Assembly: GCA_039812545.1 (NCBI GenBank)
Contig: JBDIAR010000106.1
Span: 1-12,343 of the forward strand
Source of the DNA: JBDIAR01 sp039812545
GTDB lineage: Bacteria > Actinomycetota > Actinomycetes > Actinomycetales > Dermatophilaceae
DNA: 12,343 bases
Direction: 5' to 3'
Shown here: in pieces, positions 7,351 through 12,343 of the stretch
How positions within the stretch are numbered: position 1 is the stretch's first letter
How the letters are laid out: the number at the start of each line of letters is the position of its first letter
Made by a program: the position numbers and the translations under genes
The notes under the pieces: model-generated
What the model saw: the letters and a program-made list of their open reading frames with translations, nothing else
Database searches by the model: none
What the model was told of the DNA's origin: nothing

Positions 7351-9132
7351 TCATGCTCGGGCCCCGCAGACCGGTTGCGACCAGGGCGATTCGACGCCGT
7401 TGCGGACGACCGCGACGCTCGCGCAGACCGAGGTCCGGGCGGGGACCGTGGTGCGCCAGGTGGCGGTGGTCAGTTGTTTCGGCGCGGATTGGGCGGCCGC
7501 GTCGGAGGACGGACCCGCCTTGATGCGGAAGCTGTCGCCCGGGCGCGGACCGGCATACGTCCAGGTGAAGGTGAGGTTCGGGCCGTTCTCGGCGACCGTG
7601 AGGACCGGGCGTTCGTACACCGCGTCGGCCGGGTCGCTGTCCTGGACGGAGGCGACGATCGGCGGGCGCGGCGGCACGGGTTGGGACCCGAACTGGCGCC
7701 ACAGCAGCGCCACGACCGCGCCGAGGACGACCAGGCCGACGGTGCCGGCGACCAGGGCCCACAACGGGACCGTCCGCCGCGGGGTCGAGGCCGAGGTCGA
7801 GGCGCCGGTGGGGTCGGTCGACGGTGCCGTCGTCGGGACGCCGGGACCCGCGCCGGTGCCACCCGGCGTCCCGGGGGCGGTCCGGGCGGTATGCCCGATC
7901 GGCGTCTGGGCCGCGGCCAGCCGGCGGGGCCGCACGGTGGTCTCGTCGGCGCTGTCCGGCGCGGGCGCCGTGGCGGGCGTCGCCCGGGTCGCAGCCCCGG
8001 TCGCGAGTCCGGTCGCGGCTCCGGTGGCCCCGCCCGTAACCGGAGCGCCGGTGGTTTCCTCGGGCCGCTGGGCCATCACCAGTTTGGGAACCCGCACCCG
8101 GGTGCGTTCGGCGTCAGTGTCGCCCGCCGTGCCGGGATCGCCCGGCCCGTCGGCGCCCTGCTGCAGCAGCGTCGTGTTGCCGTAGTCGTCCAGGACGACG
8201 ATCTGGGTTCGCGGCAGGCGCTGCTCCTGTTCGACGGACTGCAACATCCGGGCGAACTCGAGCGCCGACGCCGGCCGGGCCAGCGGATCCTTGGCGAGGG
8301 CGTGCGCGAGGACGCGTTCGAGGGAGGTCGGCACGTCGGGGCGCCCCGTCGGCGGTGCCGGCGTGGCGCGGATCCGGGGCATCAGGGCGTATGCCGTGTT
8401 GTCGCCGCCGGGGACCTCGAACGGCGAGCGGCCGACGAGCAGTTGCCACAGGGTTGCCGCGAGCGAGTAGACGTCCGAGCGCGGGTCGCCGTCGCTGCGG
8501 CCGTACAGCACCTCCGGCGCCGCCCACGGCACGGACACCCCGACGTCGTCGAGGGCCGCCTCGTCGAGCGCCGCATCGTCGCCCGGCAGCGGAGCGCCGG
8601 CGAGCCGACCACGGCCGGCGATGCCGAAGTCGGTGAGACCGGGGGCGCCGTACGGGCTGATGAGGACATTGCCCGGCTTGATGTCGCGGTGGGTGATATT
8701 GGCCCGGTGCGCGGTTTCGACCGCGCTGGCCAGCTGGATCCCCATCCGGAGCACGTCGCCGACGGCGAAACGTTCGGCGCGGGACCGGACCGCGAGATTC
8801 GGCGGCGGGTAGTACTTCATGACCAGGTACGGTCGGCCGTCCGTGGACACCCCGGACCGGAAGATCTGGACGATATTGGGGTGGTCGCCCAGGGCCGCCA
8901 TCGTGTCCGCCTCGCGCCCGAACTGAGCGCGCACCGCGTCGGTCAGCCCGGCGGCCTTGAGGACTTTCACGGCGACCGGCATACGAGGCGACTGTTGCTC
9001 GAAGAGGTATACGTCGGCATACCCACCGGACCCGAGCGGCTGGACGTAGACCAGACCGGGGATCTGCGGTATGCCGCTGGGTCCGTCCGCGGCTGCCCGG
9101 CGACCGGTGGGGGGTGGGGGTGGCTGGGTCAC
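7351..9132 (-). CDS. Transmembrane Ser/Thr protein kinase with FN3-like extracellular domain (593 aa)
   Basis: This is a Hanks-type kinase that should phosphorylate Ser/Thr at the inner membrane face. The catalytic domain spans about 25-290. It has a glycine loop LGSGGYADVY (33-42), lysine K56 in VAVKVLK, helix-C E74, HRDIKPGN (148-155), DFG (168-170), APE (205-207) and DVYSL. The activation loop is acidic and has no Thr. A disordered Pro/Ala/Thr segment (about 315-450) carries three Thr-Thr pairs (320/321, 360/361, 398/399), the last as DETTVRP. One helix at about 455-478 crosses the membrane. The outer 110 residues look like one FN3-like domain with two cysteines and the end WSQPVCG; there are no PASTA repeats. 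The GTG start overlaps the FHA stop by 4 bp. Kinase identity is secure; its ligand and substrates are unknown. Confidence 0.96.
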   Translation of the reverse strand: MTQPPPPPTGRRAAADGPSGIPQIPGLVYVQPLGSGGYADVYLFEQQSPRMPVAVKVLKAAGLTDAVRAQFGREADTMAALGDHPNIVQIFRSGVSTDGRPYLVMKYYPPPNLAVRSRAERFAVGDVLRMGIQLASAVETAHRANITHRDIKPGNVLISPYGAPGLTDFGIAGRGRLAGAPLPGDDAALDEAALDDVGVSVPWAAPEVLYGRSDGDPRSDVYSLAATLWQLLVGRSPFEVPGGDNTAYALMPRIRATPAPPTGRPDVPTSLERVLAHALAKDPLARPASALEFARMLQSVEQEQRLPRTQIVVLDDYGNTTLLQQGADGPGDPGTAGDTDAERTRVRVPKLVMAQRPEETTGAPVTGGATGAATGLATGAATRATPATAPAPDSADETTVRPRRLAAAQTPIGHTARTAPGTPGGTGAGPGVPTTAPSTDPTGASTSASTPRRTVPLWALVAGTVGLVVLGAVVALLWRQFGSQPVPPRPPIVASVQDSDPADAVYERPVLTVAENGPNLTFTWTYAGPRPGDSFRIKAGPSSDAAAQSAPKQLTTATWRTTVPARTSVCASVAVVRNGVESPWSQPVCGARA

Positions 9133-11312
9133 GGTTCGACCTCGTAGACGATGTCGACCTCGTCGGCGAGGGTGATGATCGTGCCGGGTTCGACGACCTG
9201 TTGGTCGTTGGGGCGCAACCGGGTGGGTTGCCCACCGGGCAGGGTGATCGTCGTGCCGTTGGTGGAGTCCAGGTCGCGGATCAGGACGTGCCAGCCCTCC
9301 AGGACGATCTCGGCGTGGTTGCGGGAGATGTCACGTTCCGGGCTCGGAACCTTCAGAACGTGGGGGCGAAGCATCGGCGGGGTCGTGTCGCTCGGTCGGG
9401 GGCTGCGGCCGAGCAGGACACCGCGGTCCAAGGTGACCAAGTCCCCGGTCGACAGTTTGAGCACGCCGAGGGCCGGCCGGGCGGTGTGGTAGGGCTCCTG
9501 CGGCGGGATTTCCAGGCCGCAGCGTCTGCAGCTCGCCAGGTGCGGGGGGCCGACGTGGCCCTGCGGGCAGAGCACGGCCAGCACCGAGGGGCCGCCGATG
9601 ACGCCGGCCAGCTGGGAGCGTTCGATCGTCGCGTCCGGGTCGGGATCGGGGGCGGCGTCGACCGCCTGGGTCGGTGTGACCGATGTGGTCGATGCGGTCG
9701 ATGTGGTCGATGTGGTCGGCCGTGCGGCGGGCGGGGCCGCCGGTCGGGGTTCGGGGGTATGCGGTCGGGTCGGGCTCCCGAGGAACCGGTCGACCAGCGG
9801 CACCGGTTCGGGGGCCGGTGGTGCGGGGGTGGGAGGTGAAGTGGGGTTGTGGGCCGGCGGGGGCGCGGCGACCGGGGCCGGCGCGGCGGCTGCGGCTCCC
9901 CACATGGCGGCATACGGGGGTGGAGTCCGAACCCCGGCCGTGGCCGGCGCCGGCCACACCGACGGCGCGGTCGCGGGAGCGGGAGCGGTCGACGGTGCAG
10001 CGGAGGTCGGCGCTGGGGTCGGCGCGGGCGGCGTCCGCTGTCCGGACGGCGTGGGGGCCTGCGGCTCGCGACGCCGCCAGGGCACCGAGCTGATCCGCGG
10101 ACCGGCAGGACGCGCGGGTTCGGCTGTCGGCGGGGACGGTGGCTGAGCCGGTGGCTGAGTCGGCACGGGTGGGCTGGCCGACGCCGGAGCCGGCGCCGCA
10201 GGGGCGCTCTCGGCGCGAACGGCCGGTGCGTGGTCCGGCGCAGCCGGAACCGGGTGCGACGCGACGCCGGCCGCGTCCGGCTCGCTCGACGGCTGGACCG
10301 GGCCGGCCGCGGACGGCGGACCAGGCCGGCGATCCGGTTGCAGCAGGAAGTCGTAACTCGCGACGGGGCCCGGAGCCGGGTCCGGCGCGGGTCGCTCCAG
10401 CAGGGTGTGTTCCGGAACGGCGACCGGTTGCGGCGTCGGCTCCGTGGGCGCCGACGGCTCCGTCGGTTCCATCGGCGCCTTCGGCTCCGTCGGTGCGGGG
10501 ACGAGGGGCGCCGGTGCCGGTGTGCTCAGCCGATCCCACCCGCCGAGTCGACTGAGATCGAACCCGCGGTTCGGGCCAGGCTGAGACGGGGCCGTGCGCG
10601 AGTCGGCCGGGACCGGTGCGGGCGGCGCGGGCGTGCTGGGTGCGCGACCCCACACCGGAGGTGTCGCGATGACCGACGGCACTGACGCCCGCGGCGCAAC
10701 CCGAGCCGAACCCGGTGCCGAGCCCGGCGCACCACCGGACGCAGACCCGACGGCCCCAACTCCGGGCGCCGTCGCAGCGGCCGGCCGGACGCCGACTCCG
10801 CCGGGAGCCGCAGCGGCAGCGGCAGCGGCAGCGGCCAGCTCGGCATACCGCCCAGGATCGAACTCCACGGCCCCCGCGAACCGTTCGGCGGATCGTTCGT
10901 CCGGCGCACACAGATTGACCTGTTCGGCCTCGGGCCCCAATCCGACGACCAGCGTCTCGGCCGCCGACGCGAACCGCACCAACCCCTCGCCGACCTGGGC
11001 CACGGCATACCCCTGCCCGCGCACGACGATCCGGGTCGATTCCCCCCAGGCCAGCACGACGAACGACGCGGTCGCCTCGCCCGCCCCGTCCGGCACGGCC
11101 GACGCCGCACCGAGGCCCCCGGATTCGGGCAGCTCACCCCCGCCGGTCAAGACGGCGACGACGGCGGCCAGAGATCCGGTATCCGCGGCGTCGCTGGCGG
11201 CCACCAGCAGCTCGTCGTCCTCGGCGCGCGCGATCAGCGCGTGCAGTTGCGGGCCGCCGATATGGGTCCAACCGGGCGGCGCCAGCTGCACCTCGATCCT
11301 CGGTCCGCTCAC
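9129..11312 (-). CDS. FHA adaptor with zinc ribbon and long disordered linker (727 aa)
   Basis: This is a cytoplasmic phospho-Thr-binding adaptor. Residues 1-160 form a globular N-terminal domain that I do not recognise; it contains ESTRIVVRGQGYAVAQVG. A poly-Ala run at about 158-168 opens a very long Pro/Ala/Ser/Thr-rich linker to about 575. A zinc ribbon follows (C582, H586, C595, C598), then a C-terminal FHA domain (about 615-727). The FHA has LGRSP (R636), ISRNHAEI (S663, R664, N665, H666) and DSTNGT (N685), so the expected phospho-Thr contacts are intact. The frame stays open upstream to 11813, but GTG at 11312 is the best start: AAGGGGG lies eight bases before it, the longer version would run through the PP2C gene in another frame, and no ATG or GTG occurs in the spacer in this frame. 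The likely partner is the kinase encoded next, with its TT motifs. Confidence 0.93.
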   Translation of the reverse strand: MSGPRIEVQLAPPGWTHIGGPQLHALIARAEDDELLVAASDAADTGSLAAVVAVLTGGGELPESGGLGAASAVPDGAGEATASFVVLAWGESTRIVVRGQGYAVAQVGEGLVRFASAAETLVVGLGPEAEQVNLCAPDERSAERFAGAVEFDPGRYAELAAAAAAAAAAPGGVGVRPAAATAPGVGAVGSASGGAPGSAPGSARVAPRASVPSVIATPPVWGRAPSTPAPPAPVPADSRTAPSQPGPNRGFDLSRLGGWDRLSTPAPAPLVPAPTEPKAPMEPTEPSAPTEPTPQPVAVPEHTLLERPAPDPAPGPVASYDFLLQPDRRPGPPSAAGPVQPSSEPDAAGVASHPVPAAPDHAPAVRAESAPAAPAPASASPPVPTQPPAQPPSPPTAEPARPAGPRISSVPWRRREPQAPTPSGQRTPPAPTPAPTSAAPSTAPAPATAPSVWPAPATAGVRTPPPYAAMWGAAAAAPAPVAAPPPAHNPTSPPTPAPPAPEPVPLVDRFLGSPTRPHTPEPRPAAPPAARPTTSTTSTASTTSVTPTQAVDAAPDPDPDATIERSQLAGVIGGPSVLAVLCPQGHVGPPHLASCRRCGLEIPPQEPYHTARPALGVLKLSTGDLVTLDRGVLLGRSPRPSDTTPPMLRPHVLKVPSPERDISRNHAEIVLEGWHVLIRDLDSTNGTTITLPGGQPTRLRPNDQQVVEPGTIITLADEVDIVYEVEP
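9140..9143 (-). promoter_or_regulatory. Ribosome binding site of the kinase gene, inside the FHA gene end
   Basis: The minus strand reads GAGG seven bases before the kinase GTG at 9132. It lies within the last codons of the FHA gene, whose TGA (9131-9129) overlaps the GTG as GTGA. This arrangement favours translational coupling of adaptor and kinase. Confidence 0.7.
9682..9717. repeat. 9-bp tandem repeat, four copies, inside the FHA gene
   Basis: Four units of GATGTGGTC (the second reads GATGCGGTC) start at 9682, 9691, 9700 and 9709. The period keeps the frame and encodes a Thr/Thr/Ser tripeptide repeat in the disordered linker. Length variation here would be tolerated by the protein. Confidence 0.85.
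10811..10834. repeat. CAGCGG hexanucleotide repeat, four copies (poly-Ala)
   Basis: Four perfect CAGCGG units encode, on the minus strand, alternating GCC/GCT alanine codons. They form the poly-Ala run that marks the junction between the N-terminal domain of the FHA protein and its linker. It is a possible slippage site that would keep the frame. Confidence 0.85.
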
Positions 11313-11320
11313 CGTGCCGT

Positions 11321-11327
11321 CCCCCTT
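11321..11327 (-). promoter_or_regulatory. Ribosome binding site that decides the FHA gene start
   Basis: The minus strand reads AAGGGGG with eight bases to the GTG at 11312. No comparable site precedes any other in-frame start, so it argues against the roughly 167-residue N-terminal extension that the open frame would allow. Confidence 0.7.
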
Positions 11328-11368
11328 GTGTCCGTGATCCTGGCACCGTTCCAAGACCTGGGAGTTCC

Positions 11369-11440
11369 CGTATGCCTCGCAGTGCCCGGATGCCTCGAAA
11401 TGCCGGTATGCCTCGCAGTGCCCGTATGCCTGGTGATGGT
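11369..11440. repeat. 18-bp tandem repeat, three full copies plus a half copy
   Basis: Units start at 11369, 11387, 11405 and 11423. Units one and three are CGTATGCCTCGCAGTGCC and GGTATGCCTCGCAGTGCC; unit two differs at a few bases. The fourth keeps only its first half. A weak degenerate copy may precede at 11351. Each good unit carries the dispersed GTATGCC motif. There are no spacers, so this is not a CRISPR array. Confidence 0.9.
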
Positions 11441-11448
11441 TGCGTTCA

Positions 11449-11476
11449 CCAGTATGGACTCCCCAGTATCGACGCG
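11449..11476. repeat. 14-bp direct repeat, two imperfect copies
   Basis: CCAGTATGGACTCC (11449-11462) is followed at once by CCAGTATCGACGCG (11463-11476), with 11 of 14 bases matching. It sits between the 18-bp and 16-bp arrays and adds to the impression that this spacer grew by local duplications. Confidence 0.55.
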
Positions 11477-11495
11477 TTGGACACTCCGACAGGTT

Positions 11496-11527
11496 CCATA
11501 TCCACAGGCTGCCGTATCCACAGGCTG
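11496..11527. repeat. 16-bp direct repeat carrying DnaA-box-like 9-mers
   Basis: CCATATCCACAGGCTG (11496-11511) and CCGTATCCACAGGCTG (11512-11527) are adjacent and differ at one base. Each contains a 9-mer (ATATCCACA, GTATCCACA) one base away from the DnaA box TTATCCACA, in the same orientation, 16 bp apart. The pair lies just downstream of the PP2C stop. The repeat is certain; DnaA binding is only a possibility. Confidence 0.85.
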
Positions 11528-11548
11528 CGGTGCCGGTCCCGGGCGGCG

Positions 11549-12331
11549 TCAGCTCAACGCCGAGCGCGGAGTGGTGTCGTCGTCGGCGGCCACCCCCGTG
11601 CCGTGATAGTCGACGACAACGACGGCGACATTGTCCCGACCGCCCGCGGCGACCGCCGCGTCCACCAGGGCTTGCGCGGCGCGGGCGGGTTCCGGGTTGG
11701 TCCGCAGCAGGTCGGCGATCTCGTCGTGCTCCAACTCGTTGCTCAGTCCGTCGGTACACATGACGAACCGTTCCCCGGCATACGGCGGGAAGACCCAGGT
11801 GTCGACGTGGCACATCGGGTCGCGCCCGAGCGAACGGGTGACGACATTGCGCGCCGGGTGGACGCGCGCCTCGGCGGGGGTGAGCAGGCCGGCGTCGAGG
11901 AGTTCGCCGACCTCGGAGTGGTCGACGCTGACCTGGCGCAGGAACCCGTCGAGGAACCGGTAGACCCGGGAGTCGCCGAGATTGAAGACGGCCCAGTGGG
12001 GTGCGTTGCCCACGGTGACCAGCGCCAGCCCGGCGATCGTGGTACCCATCCCGGTCTGTTCAGGGTGTCGGGCGGCGCTGGCCAGGATGCGGCGGTTGGC
12101 GAGGGTGACGGCGTCGACGACCCGGGCGACGGTCAGGTCGGGCCGGTCGGCGATCTCGGCGATCGTGGCGACGGCGATCCCGCTGGCGACCTCGCCGGCG
12201 GCGTGGCCGCCCATCCCGTCGGCGACCGCGAACACCGTCGTGCCGATCTGGAACGCGTCTTCGTTGTGGTCGCGGACGCGCCCGACGTGGGTCGCCGCGG
12301 CGGCGGCGATCGTGGGCTTGGCGAAGATCAT
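11549..12331 (-). CDS. PP2C-family Ser/Thr protein phosphatase (260 aa)
   Basis: This is a metal-dependent cytoplasmic phosphatase, the expected counterpart of the kinase. All family motifs are visible: RDHNEDA (20-26), the metal site VADGMGGHAAGE (36-47, with D38 and G39), TGMGTTIAG (93-101), NLGDSRVYRF (117-126), VDHS (136-139), RNVVTRSLG (161-169), CTDGLSN with metal-binding D194, and GGRDNVAV with metal-binding D234. The length matches the bacterial single-domain form. There is no membrane segment or regulatory domain, only a short acidic/Thr-rich tail, so membrane recruitment would need a partner. The ATG has no good SD, but its ATGA overlaps a TGA in an upstream frame, which suggests coupling to a preceding gene beyond the right edge. 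Catalytic identity is secure. Substrates are presumably phospho-Thr on the kinase, the FHA protein or envelope proteins. Confidence 0.96.
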   Translation of the reverse strand: MIFAKPTIAAAAATHVGRVRDHNEDAFQIGTTVFAVADGMGGHAAGEVASGIAVATIAEIADRPDLTVARVVDAVTLANRRILASAARHPEQTGMGTTIAGLALVTVGNAPHWAVFNLGDSRVYRFLDGFLRQVSVDHSEVGELLDAGLLTPAEARVHPARNVVTRSLGRDPMCHVDTWVFPPYAGERFVMCTDGLSNELEHDEIADLLRTNPEPARAAQALVDAAVAAGGRDNVAVVVVDYHGTGVAADDDTTPRSALS

Positions 12332-12343
12332 AGCTGGGTGAGG
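12328..12343 (-). CDS. Possible last codons of an upstream gene (partial)
   Basis: Reading in from the right edge on the minus strand, one frame gives Leu-Thr-Gln-Leu and a TGA at 12330-12328 that overlaps the PP2C ATG as ATGA. The missing SD of the PP2C gene supports coupling to a preceding gene. Only 16 bases are visible, so the call rests on the overlap alone. Confidence 0.25.

Larger units (their letters stand above)
11313..11548. other. 236-bp repeat-built spacer between PP2C and FHA genes
   Basis: This non-coding stretch holds three different short tandem arrays: 18-bp units (11369-11440), 14-bp units (11449-11476) and 16-bp units (11496-11527). Its base use is visibly more AT-rich than the genes. 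A 70-codon frame (11521 to 11309) crosses it and ends in GTGA over the FHA start, but its third positions are A/T-rich, unlike the genes, so I do not call it. No clear terminator or -10/-35 pair was found. An internal promoter for the FHA-kinase genes would fit here. Confidence 0.6.
3..11783. repeat. Dispersed heptamer GTATGCC/GGCATAC, 32 copies
   Basis: Plus-strand GTATGCC starts at 3, 903, 1684, 2752, 3616, 3750, 5548, 6464, 6489, 6497, 7889, 8389, 9069, 11370, 11406 and 11424. GGCATAC starts at 469, 976, 1944, 2461, 3295, 4516, 5776, 6190, 7287, 7552, 8978, 9016, 9909, 10842, 11004 and 11777. The two orientations are equal (16 each). Copies occur in every gene, in different reading frames, and in both long spacers. 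At about 70% GC, chance predicts roughly one or two. Confidence 0.85.

Noticed and set aside
7351..7700. PASTA domains in the kinase
   Set aside because: The outer part is a single region of about 110 residues with an FN3-like ending and two cysteines, not repeated PASTA units.
7336..9147. Plus-strand open frame of 603 codons opposite the kinase
   Set aside because: The minus strand encodes a complete kinase with all motifs; the plus frame is low-complexity Arg/Gly-rich sequence.
11369..11440. CRISPR-like array
   Set aside because: Units abut with no spacers, are only 18 bp long, and there are no cas genes.
11309..11521. 70-codon frame over the tandem repeats, ending in GTGA on the FHA start
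   Set aside because: Third positions are A/T-rich unlike the real genes, and there is no good SD. The six-residue periodicity is just the 18-bp repeat read through.
3..11783. Heptamer as an FtsK-type polar chromosome guide
   Set aside because: The two orientations are equal (16 each), whereas polar guides are strongly strand-biased.
11313..11813. N-terminal extension of the FHA gene to an ATG at 11813
   Set aside because: It would run through the PP2C coding region in another frame, is Arg-rich there, and the GTG at 11312 has a good SD.

Overview
The window is a high-GC stretch (roughly 70% by eye) with strong C/G third-codon bias, GTG starts and a membrane Ser/Thr kinase/FHA/PP2C set. This points to an actinobacterium. 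A Micrococcales-type lineage (e.g. Intrasporangiaceae or Dermatophilaceae) is my best guess, but I cannot fix the genus.

All five convincing genes lie on the minus strand and read right to left: a PP2C-type phosphatase (11549-12331), a long FHA adaptor with a zinc ribbon (9129-11312), a transmembrane Ser/Thr kinase with an FN3-like outer domain (7351-9132), a degenerate-FHA plus winged-helix-like protein (6510-7334), and a 2102-residue membrane-anchored surface protein (55-6363). The last has a propeller-like head region, about 11 Ig/cadherin-like repeats, about 5 FN3 domains and a Cys-rich tip. The kinase start overlaps the FHA stop by 4 bp, and the kinase and the next gene are 16 bp apart. 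The PP2C start appears to overlap the stop of a gene that enters from the right edge. Two longer spacers (11313-11548 and 6364-6509) break the run. Both are built largely of short tandem repeats, each with its own unit. No gene-free stretch exceeds 300 bases.

The layout suggests an envelope signalling module. The kinase senses outside through its FN3-like domain and phosphorylates Thr residues inside. The FHA protein reads the phospho-Thr, and the phosphatase resets the state. The FHA/winged-helix protein may carry the signal to DNA or to another partner. The giant Ig/FN3 protein is the likely surface structure under control. From memory, actinobacteria often carry such giant Ig/FN3 proteins next to MoxR ATPase, DUF58 and transglutaminase genes plus FHA/PP2C/kinase genes. 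Those missing partners may lie just outside the window.

The most unusual signal is not a gene. The heptamer GTATGCC/GGCATAC occurs 32 times by my count, 16 in each orientation, where base composition alone predicts one or two. It falls in all reading frames and in both repeat-rich spacers. It accounts for many of the rare TAT codons and several of the rare ATA codons in these genes.
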